64,000 nucleotides of DNA from Betaproteobacteria bacterium (GTDB taxonomy: Bacteria; Pseudomonadota; Gammaproteobacteria; Burkholderiales; SG8-39): assembly GCA_016713125.1 (NCBI GenBank), contig JADJPT010000010.1, positions 1 through 64,000 of the forward strand, read 5' to 3'. The position numbers and the translations under genes are program-made. Positions 30,367 through 39,305 of the stretch are shown in pieces (the stretch's first letter is position 1; each line of letters begins with the position of its first letter). A model generated the notes under the pieces. The model was not told where the DNA came from. It made no database searches and saw nothing but the letters and a program-made list of their open reading frames with translations.

Positions 30367-30707
30367 GGCTGCAGCCCGCCGTAGCAGGCGTCGATCCGGC
30401 GCGCGTTGTCGGCGGAGGAGAGCATGTCCTGGAGGCGGCGCATCCAGGGTTGCGCCAGGTCGCGGATCTCGGCATCGTCGGCCAGCATCCGGCGCAGCCA
30501 GCGGCCCTTGGCTTCGCGCTCGGCCGGCGTGAGCGGGACTTCGCCCTGTGCGCGGGTGCACGCGCGGATCTGCTCGATGTGCACGCGCACGCGCTGCTCT
30601 TCGGCTATCACGGCATCCCAGTCGTCGCGTCGCGCGGCCTCGAGCATGCGCCCGGAGATGTCGGCAACGGCTTCGTACTTCTGCATCAGAACGGCGGGGG
30701 TATGCAT
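30363..30707 (-). CDS. fliT: Flagellar export chaperone FliT
   Basis: A 114-residue helical protein: MQKYEAVADISGRMLEAARR, then VIAEEQRVRVHIEQIRA, and DMLSSADNARRIDACYGGLQ at the end. Position directly after fliS and size support FliT, the chaperone of FliD, which in enterics also antagonises FlhDC. The ATG at 30707 gives the normal length; the frame is open upstream but there it is a shadow of fliS. Confidence 0.85.
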   Translation of the reverse strand: MHTPAVLMQKYEAVADISGRMLEAARRDDWDAVIAEEQRVRVHIEQIRACTRAQGEVPLTPAEREAKGRWLRRMLADDAEIRDLAQPWMRRLQDMLSSADNARRIDACYGGLQP

Positions 30708-30709
30708 GT

Positions 30710-31135
30710 TCACTCCTTCGCGGCGGCCCTGGCGCCGATCGCTTCCCAGGCCTGGCGCAGCTCGCCCAGCAGCCTGGCCACCTCGTCGAGCAGCGCGGGA
30801 TCGTTGCGCAGATTGGCCAGCATGATGCGGCGGCCCATGTAGACGTACAGTTCCTTGAGCTGCCCGGCCAGCTCTCCGCCGGCGGTCTCGTCCAGGCTGG
30901 CGGTCAGGCCCTCGTCGATGATGCGCAGCGCGCGCGACAGGCTCGCGCCCTTGGCGGCGATGTCGCGCCTGGCCATCTGGCCGCGCGCCTCGGCGAGGCA
31001 CTTTAGCGCGCCGTCGTAGAGCATCAGCACCAGGCGATGCGGGTCGGCCGAAGCCACGCCGGTCTCGACGCCGACCTGTGCGTAGGCCAGCGCCGCGCGC
31101 TGCGTGTTCTGGAAAGGGTTGGCGTTCCAGCTCAT
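30710..31135 (-). CDS. fliS: Flagellin export chaperone FliS
   Basis: A 141-residue four-helix protein that keeps flagellin unfolded for export. Family segments are AYAQVGVETGVASADPHRLV and LMLYDGALKCLAEARGQMAR, then ALRIIDEGLTASLD and LKELYVYMGRRIMLANLRND. It lies between fliD and fliT with two bases to the latter. Confidence 0.96.
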   Translation of the reverse strand: MSWNANPFQNTQRAALAYAQVGVETGVASADPHRLVLMLYDGALKCLAEARGQMARRDIAAKGASLSRALRIIDEGLTASLDETAGGELAGQLKELYVYMGRRIMLANLRNDPALLDEVARLLGELRQAWEAIGARAAAKE

Positions 31136-31205
31136 TTCTGGTTCCTGTCAGTGCGTGAATTCGTGTTGTGGTCAGTTGCCGGCGGGCATCGCGGAGCGTC
31201 GCGGC

Positions 31206-33172
31206 TCATCCGGTGTTCTCGGACTTCGGCAGATTCGCCAGCTGCTGGCTGAGGAAGCTGCTGGTGCTGTTCATCGAGGACATCATGCTGTCGAGCGCAA
31301 TGAACTGCGCGCGCATGCGCCGCTCGATCGTGACCATGCGCGCCTCGAGCACCTCACGGCGCAGCCCGATCGACTTGACCGAGGCGTTGATGCCCTCGGT
31401 GCGCGCCGCGATGCTGCCGTCGAGCAGGTCGCCGATCAGCGTGCTGAGCTTGTCGGCCGCGCCGCGCGAAAACTTGAGCGTGCCGCGCGCGCCGGTGACG
31501 CCGCCCTCGACCGAGATCGAAAGGCCCTGTGCGCTCAGCGTTCTGCCCGAGGCGGTGGCGGCCACGCCGCCGATGCTGCCGGCGGCGTCCACGCCGGTGC
31601 CGGTGGAGGGCGTGCCGAACAGGTCGGCCATGGCCGTTCCGCCGGTGATCGCGACGCTGGATCCGCTGCCCCATAGTTTCGAGGTCAGGCTGAGCACGCC
31701 GCCGGATTCCGTGGCCTCGACCTGGGCGCCGGCGGCCGCCAGCGCCGACGCGCCGTTGATGCGCGACTGCAGCATGGCGGCGAGCGAGGACGCGGTGTAG
31801 GTGCCGGCCGCCAGGGCCACGGTGGCGGCGGTGCCGTTCACCGTGAGCTGCAGGCTGTCGTTGACGCCGGCGGTGATGGTCAGCGCGGCGGCGCCCGAGC
31901 CTACCGCCGCCCCCGCGTGGCGATCTGCGTGATGTCGATCGCGTAGCTGCCGGGCAGCGCGTCCTTGGTCGCACTGCCGTACTTGATCAGGCTGTCGCTG
32001 GGCGCGCCGACGGCGCCGAAGGCCGAAGCCGCATCCTTGGCCGTGTTCTCCAGGGCGGCGCGCAGCTTGACCGGGTCGGTGATCAGGCTGCCGTCGCGCT
32101 GGAAGCTGACGCCGACCTCGGAGAGCGATGCGTAGCCGCCGGAATGCTCGACCGCGGCGGCCAGCACGGATCGCATGCGGGACTGCACGCCGATCAGCGT
32201 CGAATCGCCCTGCAGCACCGCGCCGACCTTGGTGTCGGCGTTGTAGGCCGAGAGGTCGCGCAGCGCCTTGGCTGCGTCGTTGTAAGCCTTCACGAAGCCG
32301 TTGACCGTGGCCGTGGCGGCATCGATGTCGCGCGCCACGGACAATGTGGTGGTGGTGCCCGGCGCGGCCTTGGTCAGGCTCAGGGTCACGCCCTCGATGG
32401 CGCCGGTCACCGTGTTGGATGACCGCGTCACGCCGATGCCGTCGATCACCAACTGCGCGTCCTGCGCCGCGGCGGTCTGCGCCAGGTTCATGGTGCCGCC
32501 GGTGGCGGCGTCATAGGCCAGGCGCGAGAGGCCGGCGGCGTCGGTGTCGTTGCCGTCGTCGTCGTCGACCGTGATGCGCAGGGCGTTGGCCGTGCCGCTG
32601 TCCTTCGAGGAGATCACCAGACGCTCGCCCGCGCCGTCGTTGACGATGCCAGCGCTGACGCCGGCATCCGCGGCGTTGATCGCGTCGCGCACGGCCGACA
32701 GCGAATCGGCGCCCGCGCCGATGGTGACGGTCCTGGCGGCCTTCTCCGGGTTGGAAGCGAAGGCGCCGGCCGCATAGGTGCCGAACTCGATGGTCAGGGT
32801 GCCGACGCCCACGACGGAGGAGGTGCCGGCGAAGTTCACCGACTTCAGCTTGTGCGCCTGCGCCAGGGACTGCACCTCCAGGCTGTAACTGCCGGCCGCT
32901 GCCCCGGGCAGCGCGCTGGCAGAAGCGAGCGTGGTGTCGGCCACGCTGGCGCGAACGGCGCGCAGCCGGGACAGGCTGGCCACGCTGCCGGCCGCCGACT
33001 GCAGCGTGGAAAGCGTGCTCTTCATGGTGCCGTAGGCCGAGAGCTGCGACTTGAAGGAGGCCTCCTTCTTGTCCAGAAGGTCGAGCGGCGCGCGCTCGAC
33101 CTTCATCAGTTGATCGAGCAACGCGCCGACATCGAGGCCCGATCCCACGCCGGTGGACTGGATGGTGGCCAT
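31206..33172 (-). CDS. fliD: Flagellar filament cap protein FliD, with one apparent frameshift
   Basis: About 655 residues. The N-terminal frame (33172 to 31901) has GVGSGLDVGALLDQLMKVER and the D2/D3 domains. In a run of five C at 31910-31914 one base seems missing. In the next frame the protein goes on AAVGSGAAALTITAGVNDSL and ends with the C-terminal helical part, IERRMRAQFIALDSMMSSMN and SFLSQQLANLPKSE. Both halves are typical of FliD, which caps the filament and folds incoming flagellin. Loss of the C-terminal coiled coil would prevent assembly, so a sequence error is likelier; slippage-based switching remains a possibility. The start overlaps the flaG stop (TGATG). Confidence 0.9.
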
Positions 33173-33510
33173 CAGGCCTGGTCCCTGAGCAGCAGGCCCT
33201 GCACGCGATCCAGCGCGCGGGCGATGGCCAGCATCTCGCGCGAAGGCATCTGGCGGATCACCTCGTTGGTTTCCTTGTCGACCAGCTTGACGATGGTCTT
33301 GCCGGTGGTGACGTCGACGCTGAACTGAAGGCCGCGCGCCAGCGGGTCCAGCATCTGGTTGACGGCTTCGACGGCGCTGTTCAGTTCGGCCGGGTCGGCG
33401 TGCGCATCCGCCGGCGCGGCCTGGGGCCGGGCGACGGTCTGTGGCGCCTCCGTGCGCCTGCCCGGGCGCGTGCCCGGGGCGTTAAGTTCACCTATGGTGC
33501 GGATCGACAT
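33172..33510 (-). CDS. flaG: FlaG-family protein
   Basis: A 112-residue protein with a disordered N-terminal half and the FlaG domain in the second half: NSAVEAVNQMLDPLARGLQF, DVTTGKTIVKLVDKETNEVI, RQMPSREMLAIARAL. FlaG proteins influence filament length and stability and are usually upstream of fliD, as here. It is between the fliC terminator and fliD, so it is likely the first gene of the late run, or is reached by read-through from fliC. Confidence 0.92.
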   Translation of the reverse strand: MSIRTIGELNAPGTRPGRRTEAPQTVARPQAAPADAHADPAELNSAVEAVNQMLDPLARGLQFSVDVTTGKTIVKLVDKETNEVIRQMPSREMLAIARALDRVQGLLLRDQA

Positions 33511-33536
33511 GGTCCGGTCTCGCTTTGCGTTTCAGC

Positions 33537-33561
33537 TGCCCGCCGGAGGCCGGTGGGCAGG
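33537..33561 (-). other. Stem-loop in the flaG leader
   Basis: CTGCCCGCCGG and CCGGTGGGCAG pair with one G-T mismatch around AGG, between the fliC terminator and the flaG start. On the minus strand it is preceded, not followed, by the T-run, so a structured leader is as likely as a second termination point. Confidence 0.4.
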
Positions 33562-33593
33562 AAAAACGGCCGTGCGGAGGTGAGGCCGCACGG
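33562..33593 (-). terminator. Rho-independent terminator of fliC
   Basis: Read on the minus strand, CCGTGCGG and CCGCACGG form a perfect 8-bp stem around CCTCACCT, followed by CCGTTTTT. It lies 28 bases after the fliC stop. Confidence 0.85.
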
Positions 33594-33620
33594 CTGACTG
33601 TGCATCTGCATCCTTGCCGC

Positions 33621-34829
33621 TTAACCGCGCAGCAGGGCCATCACGTTGTTCGGCAGGGCGTTGGCCTGCGCGAGCATCGCGACGCCTGCCTGCTGCAGGA
33701 TCTGGCCGCGCGTCAGCGCCGCCGTTTCCGAGGCGTAGTCCGCGTCCTGGATCCGGCTGCGCGAGGCAGACAGGTTCTCGGCGGTGGACTGGCCGTTGGC
33801 GACCGTGGTCTCCAGGCGGTTCTGCACCGCACCCATCGTCGCGCGCTGGGTCGAGAAGAAGTCCAGGGCGCCGTCGACGGCCGACATCAGCGTCTGCGCT
33901 TCGGCCTGGGTGGCGGTGCCGCCCGTGAAGTTGTCGATCGCGGTGTCGAGCGTGGTGATCGCGCCCGCGGCGCTGTTGTTCACGCGCACGTCGGCGAAGG
34001 AGATCGACACCGAGTCGGACGCGGACGTGCCCGAACCCACCTGCAGGCTGAGCGAGCTCGAGCCGGCGGCGGTGACCACCGTGTCGGTCGCGCCGGCCAG
34101 CATGCCGGTGCGGATGTTGGCTGCGGTCTCGCCGGCCACGCTGGACAGCGTGAACTTGACGCCCAGCTGGCTGAAGTTCGCCGTACCGGTGCTGTCGGCG
34201 GCGATCGCCGAAAGGGTGATCGTCTGCGACACGCCGGAGGTGCCGTCGGTCAGCACCAGCTGGTCGGCGGCGGTGCCGGCGGTCAGCGTGAAGGTGCGGC
34301 CGGCCTGCGCCGAGGACACGTCGATCGAGGCGATCGAGGTGTTGGTGCCGGCGACGACCACGGTACCGGCGTTCAGGCCGGTGGTGGCGTCGATGCTGGT
34401 GGACAGCGCGCCGGTCAGCAGCGACTGGCCGTTGAACGTGGTGCGCTCGGCGATGGCCTGCATCTCGTCGCGCAGCTGCGAGACTTCGGTCGCGATGAAG
34501 CCGCGTTCCGTGTCGCCGATCGTGCCGTTGGCGCCCTGCGTGGCCAGTTCCTTCATGCGCTGGAGCATGTTCTGCATCTCGTTCATCGCGCCTTCGGCGG
34601 TCTGCAGCATCGAGATGCCGTCGTTGGCGTTGCGCACCGCCTGGTTCAGCGAGCGGATTTGCGAGGACATGCGCTGCGCCACGGCCAGGCCGGCGGCGTC
34701 GTCTTTCGCGCTGTTGATGCGCAGGCCGGAGGACAGGCGCTGCAGCGAGACGTTCAGCGAGGCCTGCGAGCTGTTCAGGTTGCGCTGGGCATTCAGCGAA
34801 GCGACGTTGGTGTTGATCATCTGGGGCAT
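33621..34829 (-). CDS. fliC: Flagellin
   Basis: A 402-residue filament protein. The conserved N-terminal D0/D1 region (MINTNVASLNAQRNLNSSQA, LSSGLRINSAKDDAAGLAVA, LQRMKELATQGANG) and C-terminal D1/D0 region (DGALDFFSTQRATMGAVQNR, then LSASRSRIQDADYASETAAL and QQAGVAMLAQANALPNNVM) are intact. The variable middle is short and rich in Ser, Thr and Ala. A sigma-28 promoter at 34940-34967 and a strong terminator flank the gene. Only one flagellin gene is present in the window. Confidence 0.98.
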   Translation of the reverse strand: MPQMINTNVASLNAQRNLNSSQASLNVSLQRLSSGLRINSAKDDAAGLAVAQRMSSQIRSLNQAVRNANDGISMLQTAEGAMNEMQNMLQRMKELATQGANGTIGDTERGFIATEVSQLRDEMQAIAERTTFNGQSLLTGALSTSIDATTGLNAGTVVVAGTNTSIASIDVSSAQAGRTFTLTAGTAADQLVLTDGTSGVSQTITLSAIAADSTGTANFSQLGVKFTLSSVAGETAANIRTGMLAGATDTVVTAAGSSSLSLQVGSGTSASDSVSISFADVRVNNSAAGAITTLDTAIDNFTGGTATQAEAQTLMSAVDGALDFFSTQRATMGAVQNRLETTVANGQSTAENLSASRSRIQDADYASETAALTRGQILQQAGVAMLAQANALPNNVMALLRG

Positions 34830-34939
34830 TGCAATTCTCCTTGACTGAGGTCCGTGAGTTCCGTGAGTTGCGTCGGTCCGGCCCGGGGGAGCCGGTCACG
34901 TTGGTTTGAATCGAAGGATTCGAACCGCCGATGCCTGCC

Positions 34940-34967
34940 TTATCGGGCCGCCGCTGCGGAAACTTTA
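34940..34967 (-). promoter_or_regulatory. Sigma-28 (FliA) promoter of fliC
   Basis: On the minus strand TAAA (34967-34964), 16 bases, CCCGATAA (34947-34940); the sequence reads GCCCGATAA, close to the consensus TAAA-N15-GCCGATAA. It is 111 bases upstream of the flagellin start. Confidence 0.85.
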
Positions 34968-35061
34968 GGCGTTCGTGACCTCGTGCATGGGAAGGACGCC
35001 ACCTTAGCAAGCGGGACGAAAACCGAAGCCGAGAAAAGCGGGCGGTTCCCGTTCCTGCTCC

Positions 35062-35095
35062 GCGAAGCGAAGGTCGTTTCTGACCGATGCTTCGC
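35062..35095. other. Nested inverted repeat in the flhDC upstream region
   Basis: GCGAAGC/GCTTCGC form an outer stem and GGTC/GACC an inner stem, both perfect, with three-base internal loops. It may be an operator or an RNA structure in a long flhDC leader; both are inferences. Confidence 0.4.
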
Positions 35096-35282
35096 AACCT
35101 GCTGATGCGCAACGGGTTGCCTGAAATGGCCCTCCGCGCACGGCGTAAGGCGAATTCCTACACGAAGTCGGGCGCCTTCCCGATTTCATAAATCCGCACA
35201 CTGGCCGAAGATGGCGCCGTCGCTGAAGCAAACACACGAAGCCGCATCCCTACACTGCAGTTTTATTTTTTCGGGGGAAAAA

Positions 35283-35615
35283 ATGAACACTGATGCAATG
35301 CTCGACGAGATCCGTGACGCCAACCTCACCTATCTGATGCTCGCCCAGGCGCTGATCCGCAAGGATCGCGCCCAGGCGCTGTTCCGCCTCGGCCTGTCCG
35401 AGGAAGTGGCCGACCTGGTGGCCGGCCTGACCGCGGCGCAGATCCTCAAGATCGCCGCCTCCAACATGCTGATGTGCCGCTTCCGCTTCGACGACGAAGT
35501 CGTCTGGAGCCTGCTCACCGGCCACGGCAAGAGCCGGGACGGCACCAATTCGGCAGACATCGCCGGCGTGCACGCCGCGATCCTGATGTCGGGACATCTG
35601 GCGCGGGCTGCGTGA
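35283..35615 (+). CDS. flhD: Flagellar master regulator subunit FlhD
   Basis: A 110-residue helical protein that with FlhC forms the FlhD4C2 activator of early flagellar promoters. Typical parts are LDEIRDANLTYLMLAQALIR and RLGLSEEVADLVAGLTAAQI, then SNMLMCRFRFDD. The ATG at 35283 is chosen because GGGGG lies upstream and it gives the usual length. The stop overlaps the flhC ATG (TGATG). Confidence 0.97.
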   Translation: MNTDAMLDEIRDANLTYLMLAQALIRKDRAQALFRLGLSEEVADLVAGLTAAQILKIAASNMLMCRFRFDDEVVWSLLTGHGKSRDGTNSADIAGVHAAILMSGHLARAA

Positions 35616-36166
35616 TGGCACGCAACAAGAGCATTATCGGCGAGAGCGCCGACATCCGGAGGGCCATCACTGAGCTGATCGGGCTCGGTGCCCGCCTGCA
35701 GGTTCTGGAGTCGGAGACCAGGCTCTCGCGCGAGCGCCTGCTGCGCCTGTACAAGGAAGTGCAGGGCAAGTCGCCGCCCAAAGGCATGCTGCCGTTCTCG
35801 ACCGACTGGTTCATGACCTGGCAGCCGAACATCCATGCCTCGCTGTTCATCAATATCTACCGCTTCCTCGACAAGACCACCGAGCTCGACGAGATCGATG
35901 CCATCATCAAGGCCTTCCGGCTCTACCTCGAACAGACGGAAACCCACAAGATGCCGCCGGTGCTGTCGATAACCAGGGCATGGCGGCTGGTGAAGTTCTT
36001 CGATGCCGGCATGCTGGCCACGGCACCGTGCACGAAGTGCGGCGGCCACTTCGTGGTGCACACGATGGAGTTGTACGACGGCTTCGTCTGCGGCCTGTGC
36101 AACATGCCTTCGCGCGCCGGCAAGACGCGCGCGGCGGCGGTCGCGGCCGAGCGCCTGGCCGCCTGA
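35615..36166 (+). CDS. flhC: Flagellar master regulator subunit FlhC
   Basis: A 183-residue DNA-binding partner of FlhD. AITELIGLGARLQVLESETR and SRERLLRLYKEVQGKSPPKG begin the conserved core. Cysteines at 139, 142, 159 and 162 (CTKC and CGLC) are the zinc site known in FlhC. Candidate target boxes are present at four other places in this window. A terminator follows at 36231. Confidence 0.97.
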   Translation: MARNKSIIGESADIRRAITELIGLGARLQVLESETRLSRERLLRLYKEVQGKSPPKGMLPFSTDWFMTWQPNIHASLFINIYRFLDKTTELDEIDAIIKAFRLYLEQTETHKMPPVLSITRAWRLVKFFDAGMLATAPCTKCGGHFVVHTMELYDGFVCGLCNMPSRAGKTRAAAVAAERLAA

Positions 36167-36230
36167 AGCACGACACACGGCATTTCGTTCCTCCCCCGCA
36201 TTCCGCAGTCTCCTCGCAGTAACGTTGCAC

Positions 36231-36277
36231 GCGCCCCGTCCAGCCGGCAGATGGCCGGCGGAGGGGCGCATCCTTTT
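36231..36277 (+). terminator. Rho-independent terminator of flhDC
   Basis: GCGCCCC (36231-36237) pairs with GGGGCGC (36263-36269), with an inner CCGGC/GCCGG stem, followed by ATCCTTTT. It lies 65 bases after the flhC stop and before the motA promoter. Confidence 0.75.
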
Positions 36278-36314
36278 CCCGCCTTCCCGGCCGCTGCGCC
36301 AGGCGCCGCGCGCC

Positions 36315-36341
36315 TCAAGATTTCCGCACCGCAGCCGACAA
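36315..36341 (+). promoter_or_regulatory. Sigma-28 (FliA) promoter of motA
   Basis: TCAA (36315-36318), 15 bases, GCCGACAA (36334-36341), one mismatch from GCCGATAA and one in the -35. It is 82 bases before the motA ATG and after the flhDC terminator, so motAB and the chemotaxis genes behind it probably form a late-class unit. Confidence 0.8.
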
Positions 36342-36423
36342 TCACTGGGTAGCGCCCGCCTGCAGCACCGCCGGGCGACACGTCTGCCTTGGGAAACGCA
36401 GTTCGACATACGGGAAGAACAAC

Positions 36424-37284
36424 ATGTTCGTCATCATCGGTTACCTGCTGATCGTGGGCTCCGTGCTGGGCGGTTTCGCGCTCGCCGGCGGTCACCTGCA
36501 CGTGCTGTTCCAGCCGGTCGAGCTGCTGGTCATCGGCGGCGCGGCGGTCGGCGCCTTCGTGGTCGGCAATCCGTCCAAGACGCTCAAGGCCACGGCGAAA
36601 GCCATTCCCACGCTGTTCAAGGGCTCGAAGTACACCAAGGACCTGTACATGCAGCTGATGGGCCTGATGTACGAGATCCTGACCAAGGTCAGGAAGGAGG
36701 GCCTGATGTCCATCGAAGGCGACATCGAGGACGTCGATTCCAGCCCGCTGTTCTCCAAGTATCCGGACATCGTCGCCGACCACCATCTGACCGAGTTCCT
36801 GACCGATTACCTGCGGCTGATCGTCAGCGGCAACCTGAACCCGATGGAGATCGAGAACCTGATGACCACCGAGATCTACACCCATCACCACGAGGGCGAG
36901 ATCCCGGCGCACGCGATCCAGAAGATCGGCGACGGCCTGCCTGCGTTCGGCATCGTCGCGGCGGTGCTCGGCGTGGTCCACACCATGGGCTCGGTCGGCC
37001 TGCCGCCCTCCGAGCTGGGCAACCTGATCGCCGCGGCCCTGGTCGGCACCTTCCTCGGCATCCTGATGGCCTACGGCTTCGTCAGCCCGCTGGCCGACCT
37101 GCTGCTGACCAAGCTGTCCGAGTCGACCAAGATCTACCAGTGCCTGAAGGTCACGCTGCTGGCCAGCCTGAACGGCTACGCCCCGGCGCTGGCCGTGGAG
37201 TTCGGCCGCAAAGTGCTGTACTCCACCGAGCGGCCGTCGTTCAGCGAGCTCGAAGAGCACGTCAAGGGCGCCAAGGCGCGCTGA
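36424..37284 (+). CDS. motA: Flagellar stator protein MotA
   Basis: A 286-residue proton-channel protein with four membrane helices; five copies surround two MotB. It starts FVIIGYLLIVGSVLGGFALA. The cytosolic loop that meets FliG is between about 60 and 165. The family signature IGDGLPAFGIVAAVLGVVHT and LVGTFLGILMAYGFVSPLAD are present. Confidence 0.97.
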   Translation: MFVIIGYLLIVGSVLGGFALAGGHLHVLFQPVELLVIGGAAVGAFVVGNPSKTLKATAKAIPTLFKGSKYTKDLYMQLMGLMYEILTKVRKEGLMSIEGDIEDVDSSPLFSKYPDIVADHHLTEFLTDYLRLIVSGNLNPMEIENLMTTEIYTHHHEGEIPAHAIQKIGDGLPAFGIVAAVLGVVHTMGSVGLPPSELGNLIAAALVGTFLGILMAYGFVSPLADLLLTKLSESTKIYQCLKVTLLASLNGYAPALAVEFGRKVLYSTERPSFSELEEHVKGAKAR

Positions 37285-37297
37285 TGCGGGTGCTGAA

Positions 37298-38335
37298 ATG
37301 AAAGACGACAAGAAACCCATCATCGTCATCAAGCGCATCAAGAAGGGCGGCCATGCGCACCATGGCGGCGCCTGGAAGATCGCCTACGCCGACTTCGTCA
37401 CCGCGATGATGGCCTTCTTCCTGCTGATGTGGCTGCTGGGCTCGACCACCAAGGGCGACCTGCAGGGTATCGCCGACCATTTCAACTCGCCGCTAAAGGT
37501 GGCGCTGGCCGGCGGCTCGGGCTCGGGCGACAGTTCGTCGGTGATCAAGGGCGGCGGCCAGGACCTGCCGCGCACGCACGGCCAGATCGCACGCACCGAA
37601 AAGCCCGACACCAAGCGGTCGATCAACCTGCAGGCCGCCCAGGCCGAGGTGCACAAGCAGGAGATGTCGCGCCTTGCCGAACTCAAGGTGCGCATGGCCG
37701 ATGCCATCGAGGCCAGCGCCAGCCTGCGCCAGTTCTCGCGGCAGATCCGCCTGGACATCACCTCCGAGGGCCTGCGCATACAGATCGTCGACGAACAGAA
37801 CCGGCCGATGTTCGACACCGGCAGCGCGCGGCTGAAGGACTACACGCGCGAGATCCTGCGCGAGATCGCACGCGTGCTGAACGGCGTGGACAACCGCATC
37901 ACCCTTTCCGGCCACACCGATTCACTGGCCTACTCGGGGGGCGAGCGCGGCTACTCGAACTGGGAGCTGTCCGCCGACCGCGCCAACGCCTCGCGTCGCG
38001 AACTGATTGCCGGCGGCATCAACGAGCGCAAGATCATGCGCGTGGTCGGCCTGGCCGACTCGTTGACGCTGTCGGGCACCGAGCCCAACGATCCGTCCAA
38101 CCGGCGCATCAGCATCATCGTGATGAGCCGGAAGGCCGAGGAGGCCGCGCGCGGCGAGGGCCCGACGCTGGAGGTCAACGGCGCGGGCGAACTGGGCGGC
38201 ACCCTGCCGGCCGCCGGCGCCGCGAAATCCGCCCCCGCGGCGGCCGCCGCAGCCGCGGCGGTGGCTGCAGCTCCGGCCGCACCCGCCGCAGCCCAGACAC
38301 CGCCCGTGGCGCAGGTCGCCGCGGGCCCCAGATAA
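37298..38335 (+). CDS. motB: Flagellar stator protein MotB
   Basis: A 345-residue protein. PIIVIKRIKKGG precedes the membrane helix YADFVTAMMAFFLLMWLLGS, in which the aspartate is the proton carrier. The OmpA-like domain that binds peptidoglycan has ITLSGHTDSLAYSGGERGYS and LSADRANASRRELIAGGI. The last 40 residues are an alanine/proline-rich tail. It follows motA by 13 bases. Confidence 0.97.
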   Translation: MKDDKKPIIVIKRIKKGGHAHHGGAWKIAYADFVTAMMAFFLLMWLLGSTTKGDLQGIADHFNSPLKVALAGGSGSGDSSSVIKGGGQDLPRTHGQIARTEKPDTKRSINLQAAQAEVHKQEMSRLAELKVRMADAIEASASLRQFSRQIRLDITSEGLRIQIVDEQNRPMFDTGSARLKDYTREILREIARVLNGVDNRITLSGHTDSLAYSGGERGYSNWELSADRANASRRELIAGGINERKIMRVVGLADSLTLSGTEPNDPSNRRISIIVMSRKAEEAARGEGPTLEVNGAGELGGTLPAAGAAKSAPAAAAAAAAVAAAPAAPAAAQTPPVAQVAAGPR

Positions 38336-38346
38336 GGAGAAACGCT

Positions 38347-39273
38347 ATGGGTGCCAGTGATTACCGCCTGATCAACATGGTCAACGAGAAGACCCGTCTG
38401 GCCGGTTCCAACAAGATGGAACTGCTGCTGTTTTCGCTGGGCGGCCGGGAGACCTTCGGCATCAACGTGTTCAAGGTGCGCGAGGTGTGCGAGTTGATGC
38501 CGATCACGGCGACGCCCAACATGCCGGTCGGCGTGGCGGGCATCGTTTCGCTGCGCGGCGCCATCCTGCCGGTCATCGACCTGGCGCCCAGCCTGGGGTT
38601 CACGATGCCCTCCGCTCCCGGCAAGCTGATCATCACCGAGTTCAGCAGCCACACGCAGGGCTTCCTGGTGGGCGACGTGGACCGCATCGTGCGCGTCGAC
38701 TGGGAGGAGGTGCGCGCGCCGCAGACCATGCTGGCCGCCACCGGCAGCCACGTCACCGCGCTGACCGAACTGCCCGACGGCAGGCTGGTGTCCATCCTGG
38801 ACGTGGAGCAGATCCTCGCCGAGGTGATGGGTGAAGAGCCGGTACCGACGCTCGACGCGCTCGATGCCGACGGTCGCTCGGTGTTCTTCGCCGACGACTC
38901 GGCGCTGGCGAGGAAGAAGATCGTGCAGGTGCTGGAGGGACTCAAACTGCCCTTCCAGCAGGCGCACAACGGCCGCGAGGCGCTGGAGAAGCTGACCGCG
39001 CTGGCGGCGCAGGCCGAGGCCGAGAAGCGGCCGCTGCGCGACACCCTGGGCCTGGTCCTGGTCGATGCCGAGATGCCCGAGATGGACGGTTACGTGCTGA
39101 CGCGATCGCTGAAATCGGATGCGCGCTTCACGGGCATCCCGGTGGTCATGCACTCCTCGCTGTCGTCGGTGGCCAACAAGAAGCTGGGCCAGCAGGTCGG
39201 CGTGGACGCCTACGTCGCCAAATTCAAGCCCGAGGAACTGGGCGATTGCATCGCGCGCATGTTGCGCGGCTGA
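38347..39273 (+). CDS. cheV: Chemotaxis protein CheV
   Basis: A 308-residue fusion of a CheW domain (about 20-165; ETFGINVFKVREVCELMPIT, VGVAGIVSLRGAILPVIDLA) and a receiver domain (about 175-305; VFFADDSALARKKIVQVLEG, with the phospho-acceptor in LVLVDAEMPEMDGYVLTRSL). It couples receptors to CheA and can take phosphate. Since no cheW is found in this window, CheV may be the coupling protein here. AAGGAG stands nine bases before the ATG; longer upstream open frame is a shadow of motB. Confidence 0.96.
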   Translation: MGASDYRLINMVNEKTRLAGSNKMELLLFSLGGRETFGINVFKVREVCELMPITATPNMPVGVAGIVSLRGAILPVIDLAPSLGFTMPSAPGKLIITEFSSHTQGFLVGDVDRIVRVDWEEVRAPQTMLAATGSHVTALTELPDGRLVSILDVEQILAEVMGEEPVPTLDALDADGRSVFFADDSALARKKIVQVLEGLKLPFQQAHNGREALEKLTALAAQAEAEKRPLRDTLGLVLVDAEMPEMDGYVLTRSLKSDARFTGIPVVMHSSLSSVANKKLGQQVGVDAYVAKFKPEELGDCIARMLRG

Positions 39274-39305
39274 TACGGATCTAGAGAAACGCAAGGAGAA
39301 CGCAC

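Larger units (their letters stand above)
34830..35282. other. 453-base control region between divergent fliC and flhD
   Basis: No gene is seen here. It holds the fliC leader with a GAATC/GATTC hairpin (about 34908-34921), the sigma-28 promoter at 34940-34967 and a nested hairpin at 35062-35095. Just before flhD is an AT-rich stretch with TTTTATTTTTT then GGGGG as ribosome site. The flhDC promoter itself could not be assigned with confidence. Confidence 0.6.

Noticed and set aside
34900..34935. A GGTTCGAATCC string on the minus strand, like a tRNA T-arm
   Set aside because: The flanks do not form a five-base T stem, no acceptor stem, anticodon arm or CCA end was found, and the string is part of a simple GAATC/GATTC hairpin in the fliC leader.
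36003..37301. Long plus-strand frame across the flhC end, motA promoter and motA
   Set aside because: It is a shadow in a second frame of motA, crosses a terminator and a promoter, and has arginine/histidine-rich composition.
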